DNA of 64,000 bases, from the NCBI GenBank assembly GCA_021775415.1, contig JAJFHV010000017.1:118923-182922 (forward strand). Direction: 5' to 3'. The DNA is from Hyphomicrobiales bacterium (GTDB taxonomy: Bacteria; Pseudomonadota; Alphaproteobacteria; Rhizobiales; Rhizobiaceae). Below the pieces are notes generated by a model. It did not search any database, had not been told where the DNA came from, and was given only the letters and a program-made list of their open reading frames with translations. Positions 56,476 to 64,000 of this stretch are shown here, one piece after another. Position 1 is the stretch's first letter; each line of letters starts with the position of its first letter. The position numbers and the translations under genes were made by a program.

Positions 56476-56808
56476 ATGCCAACACTGAGTTTTGTGACCC
56501 CGGCATATGCCCAAGGTATAGGTGGCGGCAGCGATATTGTGATGAGCCTTTTGCCGTTCATTCTGATCTTTGTCATCATGTATTTTTTGATTATTCGGCC
56601 CCAGCGCCAGCAGGCCAAATCCCGCGAGGCAATGCTTGCCGCAATTCGCCGTAACGATACGGTGATTACCGGCGGTGGTGTGGTTGGCAAGGTCGTCAAG
56701 GTGATTGATGATCATGAACTTGAAGTTGAAATTGCCAAAGAAACCAAAGTCCGTGTACTGCGTGCCATGATTGCAGATGTCCGGGTCAAAGGTGAACCGG
56801 CCAAATAG
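56476..56808 (+). CDS. yajC: Sec translocon accessory protein YajC
   Basis: A 110-residue inner-membrane protein with one helix (about residues 21-41, VMSLLPFILIFVIMYFLIIRPQRQQ), the family signature RPQRQQAKSREAMLAAIRRNDTVITGGGVVGKVVKV and a small cytosolic domain. The ATG has GGAGG nine bases upstream. YajC associates with SecDF and SecYEG. It is followed after 45 bases by secDF. Confidence 0.95.
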   Translation: MPTLSFVTPAYAQGIGGGSDIVMSLLPFILIFVIMYFLIIRPQRQQAKSREAMLAAIRRNDTVITGGGVVGKVVKVIDDHELEVEIAKETKVRVLRAMIADVRVKGEPAK

Positions 56809-56853
56809 TACAATTTACCGGCCAAGTTCAATGCTGTTACTGAAAGCTGATTA

Positions 56854-59433
56854 ATGCTCTATTTCTCCCGCTGGAAAATCTTTGCAATTTTGTTTTCCGT
56901 TACGATGGCGGTGATGTTTGCATTGCCGAATGTGTTCGACAAAGAACAGGTTGACCAGTTTCCAGAGTGGATGCCAGCCTATCAAATGAGATTGGGCCTT
57001 GATCTTCAAGGTGGCGCGCACCTGCTGATGCAGGTGGATGAAAAAGGTCTGGTGGAAGAGCGGCTGGACAATCTTCGAGATGATATTCGCATCATCGTGC
57101 GGCGGGAAAAAATCAATGCCCGGTATCCGAAGGTCGGCACCCGATCTATTCAGGTCAGGCTGGTTAACCCGGATCAAACCGAAGAACTAAAAGATCAACT
57201 CGCAGAGCTCTTGCTCCCAACAACGGCTGGCCTTCTCGGCAATGCCGGTGTGAGCGAAGTTGAGTTGGATGATTCAACGCCGGGAATGCTGCTGTATACA
57301 CTTACTTCCGCTGGAATTGAGAACGCAAAATCCAACGCTGTAACACAGTCCATCAGTGTTTTTGGCAATCGAATCAATGAACTTGGAACATCGGAACCGG
57401 TAATACAACGACAGGGTTCCAACCGGGTTCTTGTTCAATATCCTGGCCTCGATGCAGGTGAAATTCCACGCTTGAAGGCACTACTCAACGCGGAAGCAAA
57501 ACTGACATTTCATTTGTTAAGCAGTGAAATGTCTGCAGAAGATGCGCTGGCGACAAGACCACCGGCGGGAACAAAGGTTTTTTTTGAAGATACTGATCCA
57601 CCAACACCATACCTGGTTGTTAGCAGGTCCATGGTTGATGGGGAGGACTTGGTTGACGCGCAGTCAGGCTTTGATCAGCGGACTAATGAACCGATTGTTT
57701 CTTTCCGGTTTAACTCAAAAGGTGCCAGCAAATTTGGCAGGGTTACCAGCGAAAATGTCGGCCGTCCGTTTGCAATTGTTCTAGACGATGAAGTGTTATC
57801 AGCGCCTGTGATCCGGGAACCGATTTTGGGGGGATCAGGTCAAATCTCGGGAAGTTTCTCCGTTCAGGGAGCCAATGATCTTTCAATTCTGTTGAGGGCG
57901 GGTGCTCTACCGGCATCATTTGAATTTGTTGAAGAACGAACCGTTGGGCCCAGCCTAGGGGCCGACTCGATTGAAGCAGGTAAAATTGCGTCCATGGTGG
58001 GTGCCGTTCTTGTACTTATATTTATGGTCGTCGCCTATGGTTTCCTCGGCATCATTGCCAATATCGCACTAATTGCCAATATCGCGATGATCGTTGCGCT
58101 TTTGTCGATACTTGGTGCCACACTTACCCTACCAGGTATTGCAGGTATCGTGCTGACCATGGGGATGGCAGTGGATGCCAATGTTCTGATCTATGAGCGT
58201 ATCAGGGAAGAGCGCCGCAACGGGCGTAATTTAATCCAGTCATTTGATTCTGGATTCCGGCAGGCGCTTGCCACAATCTTGGATGCAAACATCACCACAT
58301 TGATTGCCGCCGCAATTCTTTTCTTTCTGGGTTCCGGTCCGATCAAGGGATTTGCCGTGACGCTAACAATCGGCATCCTGACAACGGTGTTTACAGCTTA
58401 CACCTTCACCCGTTTGATGGTTGCCTTGTGGGTGCGCTACCGCAAACCGACGGAATTGCCGCCACGTCTTTTCGGATTTATTCCAGATGCCACAACAATC
58501 CGTTTCATGCGTAATCGGGTAGCGAGTTTCCCATTGAGCGCAATTGGCATCGCTGCTTCAATCATACTGTTTTTTGCAGTTAGTCTGAATTTCGGGATCG
58601 ACTTCAAGGGCGGCACACTTGTTGAACTCAAGTCGAAAGAACAGGTCGCAAATCTTGCCGATATTCGTTCCGCACTGGGTGAACTCAATGTTGGGGATGT
58701 TCAGGTTCAGGAATTTGGCTCCCCCGATGAAGTGTTGATCCGGATTGAAAGCCAGGGTGGCGGAGATGGCGCTGAACAAAGTGCGGAGGCCAAAGTCCGA
58801 TTTGCCCTGGAGGACGCGTATGAGTTTCGCCGTGTTGAGGTGGTTGGGCCAACGGTTTCTGCCGAACTAGCCTTTTGGGGTACGATTGCGGTGATCTCGG
58901 CGTTGATGGCAATCATGGTTTACATCTGGATACGCTTTGAGTGGCAGTTCGCGCTTGGTGCAGTTGCTGCAACCTTGCATGACGTACTGATTACCATTGG
59001 CATGTTCGCGATCCTGCAACTCGAATTCACGCTTTCTTCGATAGCAGCGATTTTGACGATTGTTGGTTATTCACTGAACGATACGGTGGTGGTGTATGAC
59101 CGGGTTCGCGAGAATCTGCGAAAATACAAGAAGATGAAAATCCCGGATCTTCTTGATTTGTCAATCAACCAGATGCTGTCGCGGACAATTTTGACGTCGG
59201 TAACAACTTTGCTTGCCCTGTTTTCCCTGTACTTCTTGGGCGGCGAAGTTCTGGCCTCCTTCACCTTCGCAATGATCTTTGGAATATTTATCGGGACCTA
59301 TTCCTCAATCTTCATCGCCGCCCCCTTGCTCATCTTGTTCCGGTTACGCCCGGGACAGGTAGCAGGCAGTGGTGGAAATGACGCAGAAAAGAAGGCGACT
59401 GCGAACACCATGCCAATCGATCTTCCCGAATAA
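56854..59433 (+). CDS. secDF: Protein translocase SecD-SecF fusion
   Basis: An 859-residue membrane protein using the proton gradient to complete secretion. The SecD half has MRLGLDLQGGAHLLMQVD near 47, the periplasmic P1 domain, LDDEVLSAPVIREPI, and helices with ITMGMAVDANVLIYERIREE-like sequence near 430. The SecF half begins about residue 545 (RNRVASFPLSAIGIAASIILFFAVSLNFGIDFKGGTLVE) and has SLNDTVVVYDRVREN near 740. SecD and SecF are usually separate; fusion is common in some Rhizobiales and Firmicutes. The tail ends polar (NDAEKKATANTM). Confidence 0.96.
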   Translation: MLYFSRWKIFAILFSVTMAVMFALPNVFDKEQVDQFPEWMPAYQMRLGLDLQGGAHLLMQVDEKGLVEERLDNLRDDIRIIVRREKINARYPKVGTRSIQVRLVNPDQTEELKDQLAELLLPTTAGLLGNAGVSEVELDDSTPGMLLYTLTSAGIENAKSNAVTQSISVFGNRINELGTSEPVIQRQGSNRVLVQYPGLDAGEIPRLKALLNAEAKLTFHLLSSEMSAEDALATRPPAGTKVFFEDTDPPTPYLVVSRSMVDGEDLVDAQSGFDQRTNEPIVSFRFNSKGASKFGRVTSENVGRPFAIVLDDEVLSAPVIREPILGGSGQISGSFSVQGANDLSILLRAGALPASFEFVEERTVGPSLGADSIEAGKIASMVGAVLVLIFMVVAYGFLGIIANIALIANIAMIVALLSILGATLTLPGIAGIVLTMGMAVDANVLIYERIREERRNGRNLIQSFDSGFRQALATILDANITTLIAAAILFFLGSGPIKGFAVTLTIGILTTVFTAYTFTRLMVALWVRYRKPTELPPRLFGFIPDATTIRFMRNRVASFPLSAIGIAASIILFFAVSLNFGIDFKGGTLVELKSKEQVANLADIRSALGELNVGDVQVQEFGSPDEVLIRIESQGGGDGAEQSAEAKVRFALEDAYEFRRVEVVGPTVSAELAFWGTIAVISALMAIMVYIWIRFEWQFALGAVAATLHDVLITIGMFAILQLEFTLSSIAAILTIVGYSLNDTVVVYDRVRENLRKYKKMKIPDLLDLSINQMLSRTILTSVTTLLALFSLYFLGGEVLASFTFAMIFGIFIGTYSSIFIAAPLLILFRLRPGQVAGSGGNDAEKKATANTMPIDLPE

Positions 59434-59456
59434 CAGCCCCGAACACCGGGTATCGC

Positions 59457-59852
59457 ATGACCAAACAGGCCGGCATTGAAATACACGAGGCTCATTTTCC
59501 GGGCCGTGCGCCAATTGATGCCTATGGCAATGGTGGTTTTCGCTTCGCAGACATGTCCCATCGCGGTAGTTTAATGTGCTTGCCCTCCGGCATATACGGA
59601 TGGGATGTAAAAACCACAAAAGATCTGGTTTCCAAAAATTTTACACGACTGTTTGATGAAGCCAAAGACATTGAAATCCTACTGGTTGGTACTGGTGATT
59701 ATCTGGTGCCCATACAGGATTTGTTGCGCCGTAAACTGCGTAAGGCAGCGATTTCAGCCGACCCGATGGCGACCGGTGCCGCGGTGCGCACCTACAATGT
59801 ACTGGTAGCTGAAGGCCGGGCAGTTGCAGCAGTGTTTCTGGCAGTGGACTGA
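59457..59852 (+). CDS. Mth938-domain (DUF498) protein, NDUFAF3 homologue
   Basis: A 131-residue protein with the DUF498/Mth938 fold signature: IDAYGNGGFRFADMSHRGSLMCLPSGIYGWD near residues 20-50 and ILLVGTGDYLVPIQDLLRRKLRKAAISADPMATGAAVRTYNVL. The mitochondrial homologue NDUFAF3 (C3orf60) is a complex I assembly factor, and its bacterial counterparts are known to lie beside yajC-secDF. It starts 24 bases after secDF and shares a TGATG overlap with the next gene. A role in complex I assembly in bacteria is inference. Confidence 0.87.
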   Translation: MTKQAGIEIHEAHFPGRAPIDAYGNGGFRFADMSHRGSLMCLPSGIYGWDVKTTKDLVSKNFTRLFDEAKDIEILLVGTGDYLVPIQDLLRRKLRKAAISADPMATGAAVRTYNVLVAEGRAVAAVFLAVD

Positions 59853-60694
59853 TGGATCAACACGAAGAGCAGGTTCTTCAAACGCTTCGTGAACTGGATC
59901 CTGAGCGTTATCTGGCCTGCCTCTATCTGCCTGACAGTTATAGAGTTGCAGCGGCCGCCATTTATGCCTTTGATGCGGAAATTTCACGCATCCCTTCCCT
60001 GATTTCTGAACCAATGCCCGGGGAAATTCGTTTGCAATGGTGGCGTGACTTGATTTCCTCCAGGGCAAACTCCAGTTCGGCTGGTGCGCTGGCTGATCTT
60101 TTGCTGCAAACAATCGAAAAACATGATTTGCCACGCGAAACCTTCATCAATTACCTCGATGCCCGGCTAATTGATTTGTATCAGGACCCAATGCCTGATC
60201 AGGGCAGTTTTGAAGGTTATCTGGGAGAAACAACTTCTTCGCTGCTACAATTGGTGTCGCTTTGTGCCGGTGCACAGACGAGCAAAACATTAGCGGATGC
60301 TTGTGGCCATGCAGGCATGGCGCTTGGAATTGTGCGACTGGTTTCGCAATTGCCAAGTTACCGGGGTACCGGGCGCATTTATTTTCCGATGGCTCTGTTA
60401 AAGGCCTGTGGTCTGGATCGCGACCAGTGGCTTCGAGGAGCGCCGGACGAACGCCACATGGCAGTTCTGGATGAAATGCTGGAACAGGCCAAAAGCCATC
60501 TGGTTTACTCCCGTGAAGCCGTTGTGAAGCTGCCAGAGGAACTCCACCCGGTATTTTTGCCCCTGGCGTTTGTGACGCCGCTGTTACGCAAAGCGAAAGC
60601 TGGCGGGCTTGGGGTGTTCAGCAAGTCTGCAAAACTCAATGCACTGCACCGGCAGTTTGTGGCTTTCAAAGCCGGCGTTACCGGCAGAATTTAA
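59852..60694 (+). CDS. Squalene/phytoene synthase-fold protein, NDUFAF6 homologue
   Basis: A 280-residue all-helical protein of the trans-isoprenyl diphosphate synthase-like family (DPERYLACLYLPDSYRVAAAAIYAFDAEISRI, GEIRLQWWRDLI, YLDARLIDLYQDPMPD, GMALGIVRLVSQLPSY). The two aspartate-rich motifs of true squalene synthases are degenerate (DAEIS and none clear in the second), as in NDUFAF6 (C8orf38), a mitochondrial complex I assembly factor. So enzymatic terpene synthesis is unlikely. It overlaps the NDUFAF3-like gene (TGATG), which couples the pair. Confidence 0.82.
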   Translation: MDQHEEQVLQTLRELDPERYLACLYLPDSYRVAAAAIYAFDAEISRIPSLISEPMPGEIRLQWWRDLISSRANSSSAGALADLLLQTIEKHDLPRETFINYLDARLIDLYQDPMPDQGSFEGYLGETTSSLLQLVSLCAGAQTSKTLADACGHAGMALGIVRLVSQLPSYRGTGRIYFPMALLKACGLDRDQWLRGAPDERHMAVLDEMLEQAKSHLVYSREAVVKLPEELHPVFLPLAFVTPLLRKAKAGGLGVFSKSAKLNALHRQFVAFKAGVTGRI

Positions 60695-60821
60695 AGCCTC
60701 CAATTTTCCTGAACCGCAAGTGAACCGGCTTCTCAGCGTGTGTTCATTCGCACAGCGTAATGGTGAGTTAGCAGCATAAAAGTGCTGCATCATTTTTAAC
60801 GGGGCGCCAAGGAGAACTACC

Positions 60822-61145
60822 ATGTTGAATTCAGTGCGTTTGAAAGCTTCTCTCATTGCCCTGGCTTCAGCCAGTGTGATGATGGTTACCCCTATAGCGT
60901 CAGCCAACGCAGCTGGTTACATCGCCAATTACGATGCCTATGTAATAGCAGTCGAACCCTGGGACAGCCTGAACATGCGTAAATGGCCCGCCTCATATTC
61001 GCAAAAAGTTGCGGAAATTCCCCACAACGGTCAATGGATATGGGTCCAGCGTTGCGTCATCAAGGAATATGGATCTGACTGGTGCAAAGTCAGCTACGAT
61101 GGCAGTTGGGGCTGGGTAAACAGTCGCTACCTCGTGCAGCACTGA
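60822..61145 (+). CDS. Exported bacterial SH3-domain protein
   Basis: A 107-residue protein with a signal peptide (MLNSVRLKASLIALASASVMMVTPIASANA) and a single SH3b domain: AVEPWDSLNMRKWPASYSQKVAEIPHNGQWIWVQRCVIKEYGSDWCKVSYDGSWGWVNSRYLVQH, the family's NMRxWP and GWVNSRYL motifs being clear. Two cysteines (RC, WC) could pair. GGAGA lies eight bases before the ATG. SH3b domains often bind peptidoglycan; the partner is unknown. The 127-base gap upstream has no gene. Confidence 0.85.
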   Translation: MLNSVRLKASLIALASASVMMVTPIASANAAGYIANYDAYVIAVEPWDSLNMRKWPASYSQKVAEIPHNGQWIWVQRCVIKEYGSDWCKVSYDGSWGWVNSRYLVQH

Positions 61146-61190
61146 TAGAGCTCCTCTTCAACTGTCGGATGACACGTATCACCCCCTTTA

Positions 61191-61215
61191 CCGTAACGCC
61201 ATTATAGCGTTACGG
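61191..61215. terminator. Hairpin downstream of the SH3 gene
   Basis: CCGTAACGC (61191-61199) and GCGTTACGG (61207-61215) form a perfect 9-bp stem with a 7-base loop, 45 bases after the stop. There is no T-run on the plus strand, so termination is possible but unproven. Confidence 0.5.
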
Positions 61216-61284
61216 GGGACACTTTATCCTTGAAGTTTTCCATGAAGCCTCTTAGTAAAGCCTTCTCATCCGCATCGCGGATTT

Positions 61285-61360
61285 AGGGGTATAGCTCAGT
61301 TGGTAGAGCGACGGTCTCCAAAACCGTAGGTCGTGAGTTCGAGTCTCTCTGCCCCTGCCA
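61285..61360 (+). tRNA. tRNA-Trp (CCA)
   Basis: A 76-base cloverleaf: acceptor AGGGGTA pairs TGCCCCT (one G-T pair), anticodon loop CTCCAAA between ACGGT and ACCGT gives CCA, T-arm GAGTTCGAGTCTC, encoded GCCA. In many alphaproteobacteria this tRNA is followed by secE-nusG; here it is not. Confidence 0.95.
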
Positions 61361-61555
61361 TTTACAAATTTGTATCGTTTTCTTCGCTGACGCGTACCAT
61401 CTTGCTGGGACACCACTCCTAGAAACTCCCGCCCCGTTTCGGGATACAGATACGCGTCATGAATGCGATGGAACCTGAGTGGTCAAATCAGGCCGGGTGG
61501 AGAATTTCAATATCTGCTATCGAGGGTAAAGCGGAAGTCATATAACGACGGCTTT

Positions 61556-61583
61556 ATGTCTGCTTCTGACCCAAAGCAGACAT
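61556..61583. repeat. Hairpin repeat, copy 1
   Basis: ATGTCTGCTT (61556-61565) and AAGCAGACAT (61574-61583) are exact reverse complements with an 8-base loop. Two related hairpins lie at 63793 and 63841. It is 18 bases past the autotransporter stop, with no T-run. Confidence 0.7.
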
Positions 61584-61601
61584 CGGCCTCCGGATTTGGC
61601 C

Positions 61602-63356
61602 CTAGAACGGAACGCTGACCTTGGCGGTGCCGCCATAGGCTATGAACTCACCTGAACCAAGCCCTGATAGGTCACCCTGTAGGGAGAGCGTTACGCCACT
61701 GTCATTGGTGGAGGTAATACCAGCCTGAACACGGGCAGAAGCGACATCATCAATATCCGGTAGCCCCGAGGTGGCAGAACTTGCCTGGTTGGAGAAGTCA
61801 TACTCTCCCTTGGCTGCAAACCAGAACTGCGTCATGCCATGATCGGTTATCATTTCGGGCCAGATGAATTTCGGACCCACTGATACGCGCCCCGCCGTTA
61901 CCGTTCTTGCGGCATGGAGTACCGCTGCACTGTCTGTATAGGCGGATTGATCCTCCGACGCATACATCAGGCCAATGGTGGGTTCCATTACCACCATACC
62001 CAGATCGGTATGACCTTTAAGGTGGGCAGCAACGGTAATGCGGTCTGCATCAAATGAGCCGGTGGTAGCACCGGACGTATTGTCATAATCAGATGCGGTA
62101 TAGGCAATTAGCCCGTCCATCATCAAATCAGGGGTAATCATCCAGCCAAAATAGCCACCGACTGATAATCCATCTGCATCAAAGCTGCCAACAACACCCC
62201 CGGTAAGCGTATCAAAGCGGGCCAGGCCATAGCCGCCAAGCACACCAACAATCAGGTCTTCGCGTAGACGGTAGTCCACACCACCAACAACATTGGCAAT
62301 GGTGCCATCAAACGATGATCCATCACCGTCATAGAAGGTCCATGTACCTTTTACCCACATGTTCCAGGGTGAAGGCATGAAAGCATCTTCACCCATGGAT
62401 GGGTCTATATCTGCTCCATAGGTCTGTTCACCACCAAGCGCACTGATATCCATGCGTTGATCGGGTGATTGAGCCTCAAGGGCTGCAATCTGACCGGTAG
62501 AAGCACCACCACCAGCGTTTGTGCCTTCATCCAATGCGGCAGTACTCGGCGTATGACTACTATCCTCAGAACCCAGTCTTTCGGCAAACAGATCAAATGC
62601 CCTGCCGCCATGTTTGGCCCTGAGTTCACGGTTCCTGCTGGCCAACCATTTAGCCGTGCCAGTGGAAGACATTGCAAAGCCGTTTGGCGACACTACTGGG
62701 GCCATGCCATTGCCATTAAACTGGCCATCCAGATTACTGCCAACACCATTTATAAGGTCATAAGATTGGTTATTCACGATCAATGGCGTCAAGGAGGATT
62801 GCTGACTGTCGAGGTTGTCGGATTCGGAGGGGCCGGCGCCGGGGAGGGCGCCCGCCTGAACAGTGAAAGCACTGAGTGTATGGGCGACTGGATCGACCGT
62901 TACTGTAAAGTTCAGCGTATTACCGCCAAAGTCGTACTGTACCGTAATCATGGTGGCGGCGGCGATAACTAAATTCGCCCCTGACACGTATGTAGCGTCG
63001 CCGGCGACAATCACGTTTGTCACGGACGCTTGGAAACCAATACGGAAGTTGTTAGTATCGCCGGGCGTGCCATCATTAAATGAGTTCAATATTACCCTCA
63101 GTATGACCGACCCGCTCGCCACGTTGGCATTATTTATTAGTCCCCCATCTTGGTTGAGGCACGCACCATTTTGGAGAGCTTGGGTGCCGACGGTATCAAA
63201 CCCGGCGACATCTAAGTTATTGTTGTCCGTGGAGCTGGCGCACATCGTCCCGGCCGTGAGGGCAACCGCCGTCTTAGTCTCCCACAGATACCCTGCGCTC
63301 GCGAGCAGAAAGACAACGCATAGTTTCCAACTCAGTGCCAAAATCCAGCGTGACAT
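61602..63356 (-). CDS. Autotransporter-type outer-membrane protein
   Basis: About 584 residues from ATG at 63356 (AGGGGA about eight bases upstream), giving the signal peptide MSRWILALSWKLCVVFLLASAG. The longer in-frame upstream part belongs to a different sequence. Passenger: about 100 residues of beta-rich, Asn/Gly-rich chain with SGSVILRVILNSFNDGTPGD, then a conserved-type linker NGFAMSSTGTAKWLASRNRELRA. From about residue 330 a beta-barrel of about 250 residues (NMWVKGTWTFYDGDGSSFDG, VVGGVDYRLREDLIVGVLGGYG) ends in AKVSVPF, the terminal Phe used by the BAM machinery. The passenger role is unknown. It faces tRNA-Trp and has no partner genes. Confidence 0.82.
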   Translation of the reverse strand: MSRWILALSWKLCVVFLLASAGYLWETKTAVALTAGTMCASSTDNNNLDVAGFDTVGTQALQNGACLNQDGGLINNANVASGSVILRVILNSFNDGTPGDTNNFRIGFQASVTNVIVAGDATYVSGANLVIAAATMITVQYDFGGNTLNFTVTVDPVAHTLSAFTVQAGALPGAGPSESDNLDSQQSSLTPLIVNNQSYDLINGVGSNLDGQFNGNGMAPVVSPNGFAMSSTGTAKWLASRNRELRAKHGGRAFDLFAERLGSEDSSHTPSTAALDEGTNAGGGASTGQIAALEAQSPDQRMDISALGGEQTYGADIDPSMGEDAFMPSPWNMWVKGTWTFYDGDGSSFDGTIANVVGGVDYRLREDLIVGVLGGYGLARFDTLTGGVVGSFDADGLSVGGYFGWMITPDLMMDGLIAYTASDYDNTSGATTGSFDADRITVAAHLKGHTDLGMVVMEPTIGLMYASEDQSAYTDSAAVLHAARTVTAGRVSVGPKFIWPEMITDHGMTQFWFAAKGEYDFSNQASSATSGLPDIDDVASARVQAGITSTNDSGVTLSLQGDLSGLGSGEFIAYGGTAKVSVPF

Positions 63357-63401
63357 TTTCCAGTCCCCTATAAGCCCAACCGATAAAGCGGTTTCAGGCG
63401 T

Positions 63402-63554
63402 CCAGACATCGTTATGTGGAGAAGAGTCGCGTCGACGCTGACTAAGCCATCTATAGGCTTCATCCAACACGCGGTCACCAATGACCCAATTGTTTGATAG
63501 TTTACCCAAACCCCAGTCCCTGTACTCAACACCAGTTTGATCTGGCATACACAC
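63402..63554 (-). pseudogene. Probable N-terminal remnant of a reverse-transcriptase gene
   Basis: Immediately upstream of, and in frame with, the autotransporter is MPDQTGVEYRDWGLGKLSNN followed by a stretch with LDEAYRWLSQRRRDSSPHNDVW. This resembles the opening of a group of bacterial reverse transcriptases (retron/group II-like) whose proteins continue into W-rich and catalytic domains. Here the similarity stops after NDVW and no RT domain follows, so the piece looks truncated. The reading frame is closed by a stop upstream near 63590. The identification is from memory of the family pattern, not a search. Confidence 0.45.
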
Positions 63555-63792
63555 CGATCTAACGCCGGGTGATTGTTTAATCCCCTGATCCTGAAAAAAT
63601 ACCCAAGATCAACGTGTTACATGTCCATGTATGGCCTGAAATTGCGAGTCCCAATGCGGGCCTTTCCCAAGGAAATACAGGGTTTAACCAGCATTTTAGT
63701 TAGATGAAGTGCATATGTTGCATATTGGCAACACAAATTAACCTTGCAGACGCACATAATGCTTCAAATTCACCGAAGTCATGCGAGGCGCC

Positions 63793-63822
63793 AATGTCCG
63801 TTATTGGCACATAGCAGACATT
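63793..63822. repeat. Hairpin repeat, copy 2
   Basis: AATGTC at 63793-63798 pairs GACATT at 63817-63822, and the stem continues inward imperfectly (CGTTA against TAGCA) around TTGGCAC. The outer TGTC-nGCT arm matches copy 1. Confidence 0.6.
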
Positions 63823-63840
63823 GCAAATTTATGACAAAGA

Positions 63841-63865
63841 GTCCGCTTTCGGGGGGAAGGCGGAC
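63841..63865. repeat. Hairpin repeat, copy 3
   Basis: GTCCGCTTT (63841-63849) pairs AAGGCGGAC (63857-63865) with one G-T pair around a G-rich loop. The arm GTCCGCTT matches GTCTGCTT of copy 1 except for one transition. Confidence 0.6.
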
Positions 63866-64000
63866 ATATTTCAAATAAATCTATCCCCGCCCTCAAAACC
63901 TCACCCATAATCGCCCTACTGTCTTCCCACACAAACGGCGGATCGCGACCGAAATGTTCCGTGGAGTTGACAGCAGCGGAGCTGTGTCTGCCGGGTTACG

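Larger units (their letters stand above)
63555..64000. other. Right-end non-coding stretch with hairpin repeats
   Basis: No gene is supported in the final 446 bases. It contains a small perfect hairpin (TGTTGC/GCAACA, 63716-63733), the two hairpin repeats listed separately, and short open frames at the edge that lack start signals. Confidence 0.5.

Noticed and set aside
62469..62972. Plus-strand 167-codon open frame inside the autotransporter region
   Set aside because: Antisense to the autotransporter passenger and linker, with no recognisable protein features.
63810..63995. Minus-strand open stretch at the right edge reading RDPPFVWEDSRAIMGEVLRAG
   Set aside because: It looks protein-like for some 25 residues but has a stop just upstream at the window edge, no good start signal, and runs through the hairpin repeats. 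It could be a gene fragment, which cannot be judged here.

Overview
The window reads as a chromosomal segment of an alphaproteobacterium, most likely of the order Hyphomicrobiales (Rhizobiales). The evidence is a RirA-type iron regulator, a CckA phosphorelay kinase, fused SecD-SecF, the tig-clpP-clpX-lon-hup series, a NuoE with a C-terminal extension, and glnB-glnA. Base composition is close to half G+C by eye, with a few AT-richer patches. I cannot name the genus.

Layout. (1) 1-8110, minus strand: the front of the complex I operon, nuoA-B-C-D, a lipoprotein, nuoE, a two-helix membrane protein, nuoF, a DUF3291 protein, then nuoG cut by the window edge. Two tRNAs (Asp, Val) lie divergently upstream. 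(2) 8591-21220, minus strand: a C1 and central-carbon block. It holds formate-tetrahydrofolate ligase (fhs), an NAD-dependent formate dehydrogenase operon with three small genes embedded between its two large subunits, sucC-sucD and pyruvate phosphate dikinase. Formate can be oxidised to CO2 with NADH or loaded onto tetrahydrofolate, and the NADH can feed the adjacent complex I. (3) 21489-25851: a quinone oxidoreductase, a ferric-iron ABC transporter (fbpA-fbpB) and the divergent regulator rirA, with a perfect TGA-N9-TCA iron-responsive operator between them. (4) 25911-34685: the proteostasis cluster hup, lon, clpX, clpP, tig, interrupted between clpP and tig by an M24 peptidase and a GNAT acetyltransferase. 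The acetyltransferase is flanked by two copies of the peptidase gene's 3' end. (5) 35085-38252: a lone phage-type DUF2793 gene beside tRNA-Leu, then glnB-glnA. (6) 38353-44711: an esterase, an ICMT-like methyltransferase, cckA, a FliO-like gene divergent from cckA with a CtrA-type site between them, dksA and sixA. (7) 44796-50283: a small secreted protein, folP-folB-folK, an MFS carrier, a DUF922 lipoprotein and an arginine:glycine amidinotransferase homologue. (8) 50295-56324, minus strand: a hybrid sensor kinase, an exported thioredoxin-like/YyaL-type protein with a DsbD-alpha-like tail, and a DUF815 ATPase. (9) 56476-60694: yajC-secDF followed by homologues of the mitochondrial complex I assembly factors NDUFAF3 and NDUFAF6. 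(10) 60822-64000: an SH3 protein, tRNA-Trp, then an accessory-looking stretch with an autotransporter, a probable reverse-transcriptase remnant and at least three related hairpin repeats.

No CRISPR array, complete transposase or integrase was seen. The points most worth checking are the embedded genes in the formate dehydrogenase operon, the duplicated peptidase tail around the acetyltransferase, the RirA and CtrA operators, and the islet downstream of tRNA-Trp. All family calls come from reading the sequence; no database search was run.
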